From contig NZ_QDFY01000004.1 in assembly GCF_003347635.1 (NCBI RefSeq), positions 186,001-250,000 of the forward strand: 64,000 nt of DNA, written 5' to 3'. The notes under the pieces are model-generated. The model was not told where the DNA came from, did not search any database, and saw only the letters and a program-made list of their open reading frames with translations. Origin of the DNA: Sphingosinicella terrae. GTDB lineage: Bacteria; Pseudomonadota; Alphaproteobacteria; Sphingomonadales; Sphingomonadaceae. This document shows positions 1-9,100 of the stretch, one piece after another (the stretch's first letter is position 1; each line of letters opens with the position of its first letter). The translations under genes and the position numbers were made by a program.

Positions 1-841
1 AGGTGCCGTCGCGGCCGCCGATGCGGAGATTGGCGAGGCCGCGGCCACCGAGCACAGCCTGAAGCCGGCCCTGCCAATTGTCCCAATCCCCCCGGCCGTT
101 CAGCTGGAGGTCCAGCGGCTGATCTATGCCGGAAAGGCCGGCAACGAAACCATCGCCGGGCGCGCGGACGGCGAGGCCCAGCCCAAGCCGGTTCTCGGCC
201 GGAACCGCGTCGAGGCGGAGGCGGACGCGGTCGCCGCCCGGAAGGCCGGGCGCCGCGAGCGCAGCGAGATCGAGACCCACCTGAGCCCGCCCGTCGGCGA
301 TTTGGATGGCGCTGTCGATCGAGAGCAGGTGCCGCTGCCCTGTGACTGGCGGATCCACCAGCAACCGACCGATACGAAGCCGCCCGACGTCGATGTCGAT
401 GTCGGGGAGCAGCGGCGCGTTCGGGTCGCCGGGCCGCAGTTCGGGCAGACGATGCAGCCGGGCCTGGGGGATGACCAGCGAGCGAATGTCGATATGATTG
501 CGGAAATAAGCGAGTGGGCGATAGTCGAGCTCAGCCGTGGGCGCACGAAAGAAGATCCCGCGCGGATCGCTGAGGGCGAGATCGTGCAGCGTGAGCTCGC
601 CGAACACCGATCCTTCGATCCGCCCGACATGCACCTGAAGGCCCGACGCGGCCTCGAAATTGTTGATCTGGGTGACGATGAAGCGGCGACCCGGATCGCT
701 GTTCAGCCAGACGAGGAAGGCGCCTGCGAGGACCAGCACCGCGAGCAAGGCGATGCCCGCCCATTTCGCGATCGTGACCGCCGGATTGCGCCGCCGGACG
801 ATGACGACGCGGCCGTCGTCGCTGGGCGCCTGCGTCGCCAT
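1..841 (-). CDS. tamB: TamB-family translocation/assembly protein, N-terminal part (cut by window start)
   Basis: Reading the minus strand from the ATG at 841-839 gives an open frame that runs out of the window, at least 280 residues. A basic N-terminus is followed by one hydrophobic segment at about residues 27-47, then by a beta-rich region with repeated short strands (for example VHVGRIEGSVFGELTLHDL). This is the usual start of TamB/DUF490 proteins, which are inner-membrane anchored and span the periplasm to the TamA barrel. The start codon overlaps the TamA stop by one base (TGATG), so the two are translationally coupled. The family call rests on architecture and on the TamA neighbour. 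Most of the protein, including the diagnostic C-terminal domain, lies outside the window. Confidence 0.85.
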   Translation of the reverse strand, partial: MATQAPSDDGRVVIVRRRNPAVTIAKWAGIALLAVLVLAGAFLVWLNSDPGRRFIVTQINNFEAASGLQVHVGRIEGSVFGELTLHDLALSDPRGIFFRAPTAELDYRPLAYFRNHIDIRSLVIPQARLHRLPELRPGDPNAPLLPDIDIDVGRLRIGRLLVDPPVTGQRHLLSIDSAIQIADGRAQVGLDLAALAAPGLPGGDRVRLRLDAVPAENRLGLGLAVRAPGDGFVAGLSGIDQPLDLQLNGRGDWDNWQGRLQAVLGGRGLANLRIGGRDGT

Positions 842-2976
842 CAGAAGGCCTGACCGATCGAGATATAGACGGATATGCGCGATTCGCCCTCGCGTCGGCC
901 GATCGGCGTGGCGACGTCGAGACGGATCGGCCCGAAATTGGTGTACAGCCGTCCGCCCACCCCGACGCCGAAGCGCATGCTGCTGAAAGTCGGGAACTGG
1001 CTCTCATAGACCTGGCCGGCGTCGACGAAGGCGACCACGCCATAATTGCCGAAGCGGTAGCGCCCTTCGAGCGCAAATTCGGCAAGGCTGCGGCCGCCGA
1101 GCGGCACGGAGATGGTGGCGGGTTCCTTGTCGGGCTCTTCCGGATCGAAGTCCGGGTTCGGCACGATTTCGCGCGGCCCGAGCTCCTGAAAACCGAAGCC
1201 GCGCACCGAGCCGCCTCCGCCGGCGTAGAAGCGGCGCGAAGGCGCCAGCTCGTCGCGCGGAATACCATAGATCGAGCCGAAGCGCGCGCGGCCCGCGATC
1301 ACGAAGCTGTCGCCCGCCGGGAAGTAGGCACTGCCCTCGATCAGGTTGCGGATGTAATAAAAGTCGCCATTACCGAACGAGGCTTCCGGGTTGACCCGAC
1401 TCAGCAGCCGAAAGCCCCGGGTCGGATCGAGCAGGCTGTTGGAACGGTCGTAGCCGAGCTGGCCGATCAGGCCGCCGATGAAATAGGCATCGCTGAGCGA
1501 CAGCCTGGCGCGGCCGACCCGGCTTTCGTTGGTGGCAAGGATTTCGGCGCCATAGGCGTAGGTCCACCTCTTCTGCCAGATCGGCGTCGATTCGCGGGTG
1601 ACGAGGCCGTGAAGCCGGGCGGTATAGCCCTGGAAGGCCTCGTAATCGCGCTGCCCCGCCTCGATCTGGAGCAGCAAGGCGCGATCGCGCTGATGCCAAT
1701 TGTTGCGGCGGAAGCGAAGGCTGAGATTCTGCTCGGCGGTGCCGGCGATGGCGGCGATCCTGAGCGAGCCTTCCGGCGGGAACAGGTTGCGATGCTCCCA
1801 GGCGCCTTCGAGACGGAGCCCCTCGCCGGTGCTGTAGCCGGCATTGGCGTCGATCGAGCGTGCCGGACCCGCATCCTGGCGAACGAGGATGTTCACATAT
1901 TCGGTGCCGTCGGGCGCGATCTCGCCGGTCCGAACGGTCTCGGCGGAAACGCTGTCGAAGAGGCGGGTGCTGACCATCGCTTCGCGCAGATCGTCCACCT
2001 TTCGCCGATCGTAGAGCTCGCCGCGTCGGAAACGGGCGAGCACGCCGACATGCTCGGCATCGAAAGCGAGGTCGCCTTCAGTCGTGAAGCCACCGAAGCT
2101 CGCGCGCGGCCCCAGTTCGACCGGAAGGGTGTAGAGGCCGAGCTCGGTCGCCGGATCGAGCTCGATGTCGCGCAGGCCGACCTCGGTAAAAGGATAGCCC
2201 TGTTGCGGCAGGCGCAGCAGGACATTGGCCTCGGCCGCCTCGACCTCCTCGGCAATGATCGGCTCGCCGGACTGGAGCGGCAATGCTTCGCGGGCGAGGC
2301 CGGGCGGAACGGTCTGCGCACCGGCGATCCGGATCTCGCCGAAGCGATAGACGGGACCGGGCGCGGCGGTCAGCCTGATCCGCAGGGCACCCGGCTCCTC
2401 GACGACATTCTCGATCGCCGAGGCGACGACGGCATCATAATATCCCTCGGAGCGGAGCAGCCGGACGAGAAGCAATTCGTCTTCCTCGGCCCTCGCTTCG
2501 ATCATCGCGCCGTTGACGGCTTCGCCGCGTGCGTCCTCGAGCGCCGAAAGATCGCGGAAGCGGTCCTCGAGACCGGTTTCTTCCAATCCCTCGACGATGA
2601 CCGTGTAGCGGATCGGAACGGGCTCCGCCGTCTGCTCGTCCTCGACAGGATCGATGGAGCGCGGCTCGACGTCGGAGACGGACAAAGGCGGTAGCGGTTC
2701 CGAGAGTGCGGGATCGCCGAGCGGCGTGTCCTCTACCGGCCCCGGGACAGGCGGAAAGGGCGACGCGTCGGGCTCGATGGCCTCGAGCGGCTCGAGCGGC
2801 TCGATGAGGGCCGGATCGAGCGGCGGCAGCGCCTCCTCGAACGCGGAGTCGGGGACGATCGGCTCGTCGTCGCGAACGGCCTGATTATCGGGTGTGGGTT
2901 GCTGTGCCTGCACCGCGTACGGCGTCGCCAGAACGCCGCCGGCGATCGCAGCCCACAAGATGCGCGCTTCCGTCAA
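841..2976 (-). CDS. tamA: TamA-like outer-membrane protein of the Omp85 superfamily
   Basis: A 711-residue outer-membrane assembly factor. A signal peptide ends at about residue 24 (AVQA before QQ). It is followed by an unusual acidic, proline-rich linker (about 28-125), then POTRA repeats, then a C-terminal beta barrel. The barrel contains the Omp85 signature SVRGFGF and ends in a terminal phenylalanine (GQAF). In the family, TamA inserts or exports a subset of outer-membrane proteins together with TamB, which follows directly. The start appears to be TTG at 2976, because no ATG or GTG upstream of the signal peptide is usable. The gene lies 63 bases downstream of the CHAT gene on the same strand, so it may belong to the secretion operon. 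The long linker before the first POTRA is the odd feature. Confidence 0.9.
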   Translation of the reverse strand: MTEARILWAAIAGGVLATPYAVQAQQPTPDNQAVRDDEPIVPDSAFEEALPPLDPALIEPLEPLEAIEPDASPFPPVPGPVEDTPLGDPALSEPLPPLSVSDVEPRSIDPVEDEQTAEPVPIRYTVIVEGLEETGLEDRFRDLSALEDARGEAVNGAMIEARAEEDELLLVRLLRSEGYYDAVVASAIENVVEEPGALRIRLTAAPGPVYRFGEIRIAGAQTVPPGLAREALPLQSGEPIIAEEVEAAEANVLLRLPQQGYPFTEVGLRDIELDPATELGLYTLPVELGPRASFGGFTTEGDLAFDAEHVGVLARFRRGELYDRRKVDDLREAMVSTRLFDSVSAETVRTGEIAPDGTEYVNILVRQDAGPARSIDANAGYSTGEGLRLEGAWEHRNLFPPEGSLRIAAIAGTAEQNLSLRFRRNNWHQRDRALLLQIEAGQRDYEAFQGYTARLHGLVTRESTPIWQKRWTYAYGAEILATNESRVGRARLSLSDAYFIGGLIGQLGYDRSNSLLDPTRGFRLLSRVNPEASFGNGDFYYIRNLIEGSAYFPAGDSFVIAGRARFGSIYGIPRDELAPSRRFYAGGGGSVRGFGFQELGPREIVPNPDFDPEEPDKEPATISVPLGGRSLAEFALEGRYRFGNYGVVAFVDAGQVYESQFPTFSSMRFGVGVGGRLYTNFGPIRLDVATPIGRREGESRISVYISIGQAF

Positions 2977-3039
2977 TAGCCCCCGCTCGCCCGCAGGCAG
3001 TCAAGTGTCGGGAGCGAAACGAACGATTTTCAAGAAGGT

Positions 3040-6000
3040 TCAATGGCCTCCGCCGGAAGCGGCGGGAGCGGCGGAAGCGGTTCTTATCACCGGCACCGCC
3101 CCATCGCCGACGATGGCGAAGCCGGACCAGTAATAAGGATGGGAGGTCGCCCGCTCGTCCATCAAGGCAAGTTGTGCCAGCCGCAGGGCGCCCGCCGTGC
3201 CCGTTCCGGGCGGTGCGGTGAAAAGGCCGGAGATGAGGCGCTGCGTCGCGTCGAAATCGACCGGAACGGGCCAATGGCTGCCGACCACGGTCCGCCCTCC
3301 GGCGCCGACGAAAGCTCGCACCAGGCCGTCCAGCGCATATTCGCCGCCGGAGATGCCGGCCGCTTCCGCCGCGGCCCGGCTCCCATGGCCGGCCGTATCG
3401 CAGGCGGACAGGATGATGAGATCGGCATCGAGCTGGAGGTCGAAAATCTCGGCGAAGCTGAGCAGGCCGTCCGATTCGCCGTCGCCGAAGCTGGTCATCA
3501 AGGCGGGCTGCGCCGGGCATTCGGGCCGCGGTCCCGAGACCAGCCCATGCGTCGCGAAATGGAGGATGCGATATTCGTCGAGGTCGGATCGGCCCTTGAT
3601 GCCGGTATCGGTGAAGGCATTGCCGACCAGCACCTCCGCTTCCCCCGCCTGCGCCGAGGCGATGGCGGTGCGCGCGGTGTAGAGCTCGTCTGCCGCGATC
3701 GGCCGGTTCCACGCGAAAGGCGGCCAGATGCAATCGCCGCCGCCGCGGGTACCGCTGGTCGCCAGCGCCGCAGGCCCGGAAAGCGGGGCATTCTGGCCGA
3801 AGCCGATATATTCCGCGCGCGCGTCGGAGGGCCTCGCCTGGCGGCCGTCGCGAAAGGTGCGGGCCGAAACGGCCGTGCTGATGTCTCGGCGCCGACCGAG
3901 CCATTCGACCCCGCGGAAGTCGAAGCCGTCATCAGCCGGATCGGCAGCGCGCGCGCGATAGGAGTCGATGCCGGCCTGGTCCATCACCAGCAAGTTGGGA
4001 GGCAGCCGCAGCAGCGCGCCATCCGGTTCGAAGACAAGGTGGGATACTTCGCGGATTTCCGCGTCGATCGGCGAGAACATCTGCCGGTAGAGACTGTGCG
4101 CGAGCTCCAGATCGAACGGGTAGGTCAGGTTCTGGTTGTTCTCTACGATCGAGATGGTGGCGCGAAGCCGGTCGATCTGCCGTTCCAGCTCGGCCGGGCT
4201 GGCGTCGATCCGGAAGGCACGAGCGGCCTGCGGCGTGACGAAGATTCCGTAGGAATCGTCCTCGACCGTCATCATCTTGTAATAGGCCTCACCCGGACGC
4301 AGCAGCGCCTGCAGATCGGTGAGGGTGAGGACGCTGCCGGAGACCACCCGATAGCGCGGGAAATCGGCGAGGCGGGCCTGCGTCGCCAGCTGGTCCCGCT
4401 GCATCTGCTCGAGCGCCTCGCGCAGCTCGACGGCGCGCTCGGCCTCGACGACGCTACGCGTCTCCGCCGACTCGATCCGCGACAGAGCAGCGCGGTTGCG
4501 CTCGATGTCGCGGGTGAGCGTCACCGATTGGCGGAACAGCCGGGCGGCCTCGTCGCTGCCGCCGCTCAGCTCGCGCGCCAGGACCGCCTGGGTCTGAGCG
4601 ACCCCGGGTCGCACCAGCGCCTGGCTTGCGGTGAACAGGTCGGCAACTGCGTCCGGCTCGCTGCCGCGCTGGACGAGCAGCTCGAACCAGGGTTCAAGGA
4701 TCCGGCGCAGGGTCGGCGTGCTCTCGCCCCCCGAAGCGACCGCGTCGACGATTCCCCGGAACAGGGTTCCGGCTTGCTCCGGCCGGCCCGACCGGGCGTA
4801 ATAGCCGGCGAGGCGTCCCTGCGCCGTCAGCAAGGCCGACGATCCCGGATGTTCCTGCTCGAGCAACGCCACGGCCGCCTGGCGAAGGCTCTCGGCCTCT
4901 CCGGCATTGCCGCTTCCCTCGGCGATCGAGGCGAGTTCCTCGAGGACCTGGGCGCGCATCCACAAGGTCGCGGCGACGCGGCCGTCACGGATCGCGACCA
5001 GCCGGTCGAGCGCTCGGCCGAGCGGCTCGACCGCTTCGGCGTCGCGCCCCTGCAGCCGCATCACCGTCCCGCGAAGCTGCAGCGCCTGCGCATCGAGTAT
5101 CTGGACCTTGTCCTCGTCGGAAAGGCCCGATGTGCCGGTGAGGCGGGTGGCGCCGGGCGATTCGGCGGTGAGCAAGGCCGCGGTCGGACGGTCGATCACC
5201 AGCTGCGCTATGCTTTGCGTCGGCGGCGGCCCCGGGACCTGCCGATCGAGCTCGGCCAGGGCTTCACCGGCCAGTCCCTGATTGAGGAGGTGCATCGCGC
5301 GGTAGTTGCGCAGCCGGCGCGCCGTGACCGGCTCGGTACCGCCGAGCGCGGACGCGCGCGCGAACAGGCGCTCGGCCTCGGCGTAGCGGCCGAGGTTTGA
5401 CTTCTGCAACGCCTCGTTGACGAGCGCCTCGGCCTGGTCCGCCGGGCTCCCGTCGCGGGCCGTCAGGACGGCGAAGAACTCGGCGGCCTCGGCATAGCTG
5501 CCGGCATTGTTCCGGCGATAGGCTTCCGCAAGGGCTCGTTGCGGATCCAGGCTGCCGGCCTGGGCGCGCGCGAAAGCGGCAGGATCGCCGGCGCCGGTGA
5601 GGGCGACGGAGACCTCTCCCTCGACCTCGCGATCGAGGAGGACGCTGCGCAAGCCGAGTTGAAGGGCGCTGTCATAGGCGTCCAAGCCTTCGGCGACATA
5701 GGTGACGTTGCCGCGGCGAACGACATAGACGCGATAGGGGAGATCGGCCTCGTTGAGACGGCAGGCAAACGCCTCGACACCGCCGACATCCTCGATGCCG
5801 ACGCTGCCGCCGGATGCGCACGTGACGCGCCCGGCGCGCAGGCTCGCCAGCCGCTCGGCCGGATCGCCGCTTCGGTCGCGCAAGGCATAGATCTGTCCCA
5901 CCGGCAAGGCGGCGTCCCGGCAGACCAGGGCATAGCCGCGGTCGAACATGTCGACGAGGGAGACGTCAGTGACCATCGCCTGGGCCGTGCACAGGACACC

Positions 6001-6123
6001 GCTCCCGGACCCGATCCTGAAGCTGTCTCGATAGCTCACCGGCTGGGCATGCGCCCCCGTCGCGCCGATGAAGAAAGATGCGACAACCGTCCACGCCGCG
6101 GTCCACTTTGTCCCCTTATCCAT
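3040..6123 (-). CDS. exported TPR-CHAT domain protein (caspase-like peptidase fold)
   Basis: A 1027-residue protein. An N-terminal signal peptide ends near residue 26 (GAHA before QP), so the protein is predicted to leave the cytoplasm. Helical TPR-like repeats fill about residues 190-450, a helical linker follows, and a CHAT domain occupies the last 350 residues. The CHAT catalytic dyad is visible: His859 in LHFATHG and Cys908 in LSACDT. CHAT domains belong to the caspase/separase clan; TPR-CHAT proteins usually act as proteases or regulated peptidase switches. I chose ATG 6123 (MDKGTKW) over the in-frame ATG at 6159, because it gives a clean signal peptide and is preceded by GGAG. It overlaps the TpsA stop by 8 bases. 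Cleavage of the neighbouring exoprotein is an inference from context only. Confidence 0.88.
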   Translation of the reverse strand: MDKGTKWTAAWTVVASFFIGATGAHAQPVSYRDSFRIGSGSGVLCTAQAMVTDVSLVDMFDRGYALVCRDAALPVGQIYALRDRSGDPAERLASLRAGRVTCASGGSVGIEDVGGVEAFACRLNEADLPYRVYVVRRGNVTYVAEGLDAYDSALQLGLRSVLLDREVEGEVSVALTGAGDPAAFARAQAGSLDPQRALAEAYRRNNAGSYAEAAEFFAVLTARDGSPADQAEALVNEALQKSNLGRYAEAERLFARASALGGTEPVTARRLRNYRAMHLLNQGLAGEALAELDRQVPGPPPTQSIAQLVIDRPTAALLTAESPGATRLTGTSGLSDEDKVQILDAQALQLRGTVMRLQGRDAEAVEPLGRALDRLVAIRDGRVAATLWMRAQVLEELASIAEGSGNAGEAESLRQAAVALLEQEHPGSSALLTAQGRLAGYYARSGRPEQAGTLFRGIVDAVASGGESTPTLRRILEPWFELLVQRGSEPDAVADLFTASQALVRPGVAQTQAVLARELSGGSDEAARLFRQSVTLTRDIERNRAALSRIESAETRSVVEAERAVELREALEQMQRDQLATQARLADFPRYRVVSGSVLTLTDLQALLRPGEAYYKMMTVEDDSYGIFVTPQAARAFRIDASPAELERQIDRLRATISIVENNQNLTYPFDLELAHSLYRQMFSPIDAEIREVSHLVFEPDGALLRLPPNLLVMDQAGIDSYRARAADPADDGFDFRGVEWLGRRRDISTAVSARTFRDGRQARPSDARAEYIGFGQNAPLSGPAALATSGTRGGGDCIWPPFAWNRPIAADELYTARTAIASAQAGEAEVLVGNAFTDTGIKGRSDLDEYRILHFATHGLVSGPRPECPAQPALMTSFGDGESDGLLSFAEIFDLQLDADLIILSACDTAGHGSRAAAEAAGISGGEYALDGLVRAFVGAGGRTVVGSHWPVPVDFDATQRLISGLFTAPPGTGTAGALRLAQLALMDERATSHPYYWSGFAIVGDGAVPVIRTASAAPAASGGGH

Positions 6124-9100
6124 TGCGGTCGTCTCCGTCGCAGTCGCCATCCCCGTCAACGTCGCATTCCCACAGGATGCTGTCGGCGCCGCTCGTCACC
6201 GGCTCCTCGATCAGCGGCTCCCTCGCGAAGCTGGTGTCCACCAGATCGGTGGTAGTGGCCGGCGGCACCAGGAGGGTGAATTCGCCCTCGAGAGGTTCCT
6301 CGATGATGTCGGATCCTTCCGGCAGGCTCCCCTCCGGAATCCGTTTCGGACATTCGCCGGTATTGACGATGCAGCGATTGAACTCCGAATCGTCGGTAAA
6401 GCCACCCGATCCCTGTGGCCGGGCGAAATCGACCTCGGCGAAGAAATCGTCATTGGTGACGTAGCTGCCGTCCGGATTGATCCGCCGGCCAAAGGCATAG
6501 ACGACGAGCGGCGAGCTGCCGGTCGGGGTGATCGAGAGGGTGTCGGTAACGGTGATGCCGGCGAAGACGGCGGCCGTTCCGCTATTCTGGACGAAGACGG
6601 TGTCCCGGGCGCTCAGCGAGACGTTGCCGGCCTCGATGTAGCCGCGCTCCGCGACGACGCCGTCATTGGCGAGCAAGGCGTCGTTCCGGCCGCTGAAATT
6701 CGGGTCTGCGGCGAGCCGATCGATGAGACTGCGGCTTCCGACCCAAATGTCGTTGGAGGCGAGCTCGAGCGACCCGGCCGGACGTCCGTCGGCACCGAGG
6801 ACCCGGATGCTGCCGGTGGGCGTGATCACCTGGATCCGCTCGTCCGCGGTGATCGAGATGCCGCCGTCGGACCGGACGCCCGTCAATGAGAGGGCACCCG
6901 CAACCTCGACGATCCCGCCGGCCAGGAGCTCGAATCGGCCGATCCGCTCACCCGACAAAGAGAGGTCCCGAACGAAGACGTCGGTCGGGCTGCCGCCGGA
7001 CGAGCCGATCCGCGCGTTTATCCGGAGCGTCGATCCGCTGATCCTGGCCGCCTCGGCATTGGTGAGGGTATAGCCGGGGCCCTGGCTGTCGCCGCCAAGG
7101 GTCGCATCCTCACCGTTGGCCACCACCAGAAGGGCCACCAGTTGGGTCGCCGAGTTGCCGAGCGCGCTGCCATCCGCCAGCTCGATATCCGCCGAGGCGA
7201 CCCGGATCGTCGCGCCCGAGACGGCGCCGGTGAAGCGCCCATTCCCGCCCAGCGTGATCTGGACGGTCTCGCCCGCCACGTCGTTGAAAACGGCGTTTCC
7301 GCCGGCCTGGACCGTCACCGTTTCGGCGGTGATGCTCGATCCGGACGTGGTCGAGAAATCACCGGCTGCGCTCGCGACGAAGGCATCGCCCACGTCGAGC
7401 GAGCCCACTTCGATGCCGCCGCTGCTCGCGTCGAGCGTGATGTCGCGACCGGCACGGCCGTTCGCGAGCGCGATCGAAGCCGCCTCCACATCGATGTCGA
7501 GGAGCGCCTCGAGGATTCCGAGATCGGCGCCGCCGCCGGCGTCGACCGAGATGGACGCGCCGCTCTCGGCACCGGCAATGGCCGCGCCGCCCTCGGCGAT
7601 CGCCAGGATGGCGCCTTCGGCGAGGAGATTGCCGGCATCGAGGTCACCGCCGGACGTGAGGGTGATCGCGCCGCCGGCCGAGGCATCGCCGATGTCGATG
7701 CCCAGCGCTCCGTCCAGGCTGACATCGGTACCGGCGACGAGATTGCCGGCATCGAGGCCACCGCCAGACGTGAGGGTGATCGCGCCGCCAGCCGAAGCAT
7801 CGCCGATTTCGATGCCCAGCGCCCCGTTCAGGCTGACATCGGTACCGGCAGCGAGACTGTCCGCCCCGAGGACGGAGCCGTCCGAGGAAACGAGCTGTAT
7901 CCGGGCAAAGGCGTCGCCGCTGTCGAGCCGAAGGTCGCCGGCGGCGTCCACGACGATATTGCCCGCGCCCAGCGCACCCGACGCACCATAGCCCGCCTCG
8001 CTGTCGAATCCGTCGCCCGTGGCGATGATCGTGCCGCCGGCGAAGGTGCCGCCGGCAGCGGCGATGAAATCGTCTCCTGCCTGGGCGAAGCCGACATTGA
8101 TGTCGCCGCTCGCCTCGAGGAAGATGTCTCCGCCGGCGATCGCGCTGTCGATATCGATCGAGACAGGATCGATGATGATGTCGAGGGCCGCTGTCAGCGA
8201 ACCCAGATCGGCCGCGCCCGCCACGTCGAGATCGATCGATCCGCCGCTGTCCGCAGAGACGATGGTCGCATTGGCCGTCGTGACCGCGACTATCGATCCA
8301 CCGGCGACGAGGTCACCGGCATCGAGCGAGCCATTGGCCGCTTCGAGGGTGATGAAGCCGCCCACTTCGGCGTCGTTCATGTCGATGCCGAGCGCAGCGA
8401 CGATGTCGAGATCGGTGCCGGCGACGAGCGTTCCGTCGCTGAGGACGTTGCCGGAACTCGAGCCGAGCAGAATGGCCGTGGCCGCATCGCCATTGTCGAG
8501 GCGGAGGTCGTCCACGGCAGTGACCACGATATTGCTGCCATCGGCGGCCAATGTGCTCGGACCATAGCCGTCCTCGGCATCGGCGTCCTCGCCGAGACCG
8601 GTGGTGACGACGGTGTCCGCCGTGAAGCCGGTGCCGGCTGTCGCGCGGAAGTCGTCGCCCGCCTGGGCGAAGCCGACGTCGATGGCGCCGCTCGCCGCGA
8701 GGGTGACGTCGCGGCCGGCACGGCCGTCGACCATCGCGATCGAAGCCGCATCGACGATGATGTCGACCCCGGCGGTGACCGTCCCAAGGCTGGCTTCCCC
8801 GACGGATTCGATCAGCACCGAGCCGCCGGTGCTGCCGCCACCGCCGAGTGCGAGGTCGCCGCCGGCAGTCGCGTAGAGATTCTGAGCGGCGGTGACGGTG
8901 CCGGCGACCAGATCGCCGGTCGAGTAGAGATTGGCGAAGCCACCGGCCGTGCCGCTGTCGATCGAGACCGTGGTGCCGGAGAGCGACAAGGTGCCGCCGG
9001 CCGAGATGCTGCCGAGGTCGACCTGGTCCCCGAAGGCGCCGAAGAAGCCGCCCGCATCGGCGCTGGCGAGCACGATATCGCCCGCCGCGTTCAATATGAT

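Noticed and set aside
3043-5400. A 785-codon plus-strand open frame opposite the CHAT gene
   Set aside because: Its composition is the usual Arg/Ala/Gly/Asp-rich antisense noise of high-GC DNA, it has no domain, and the opposite strand encodes a well-supported protein.
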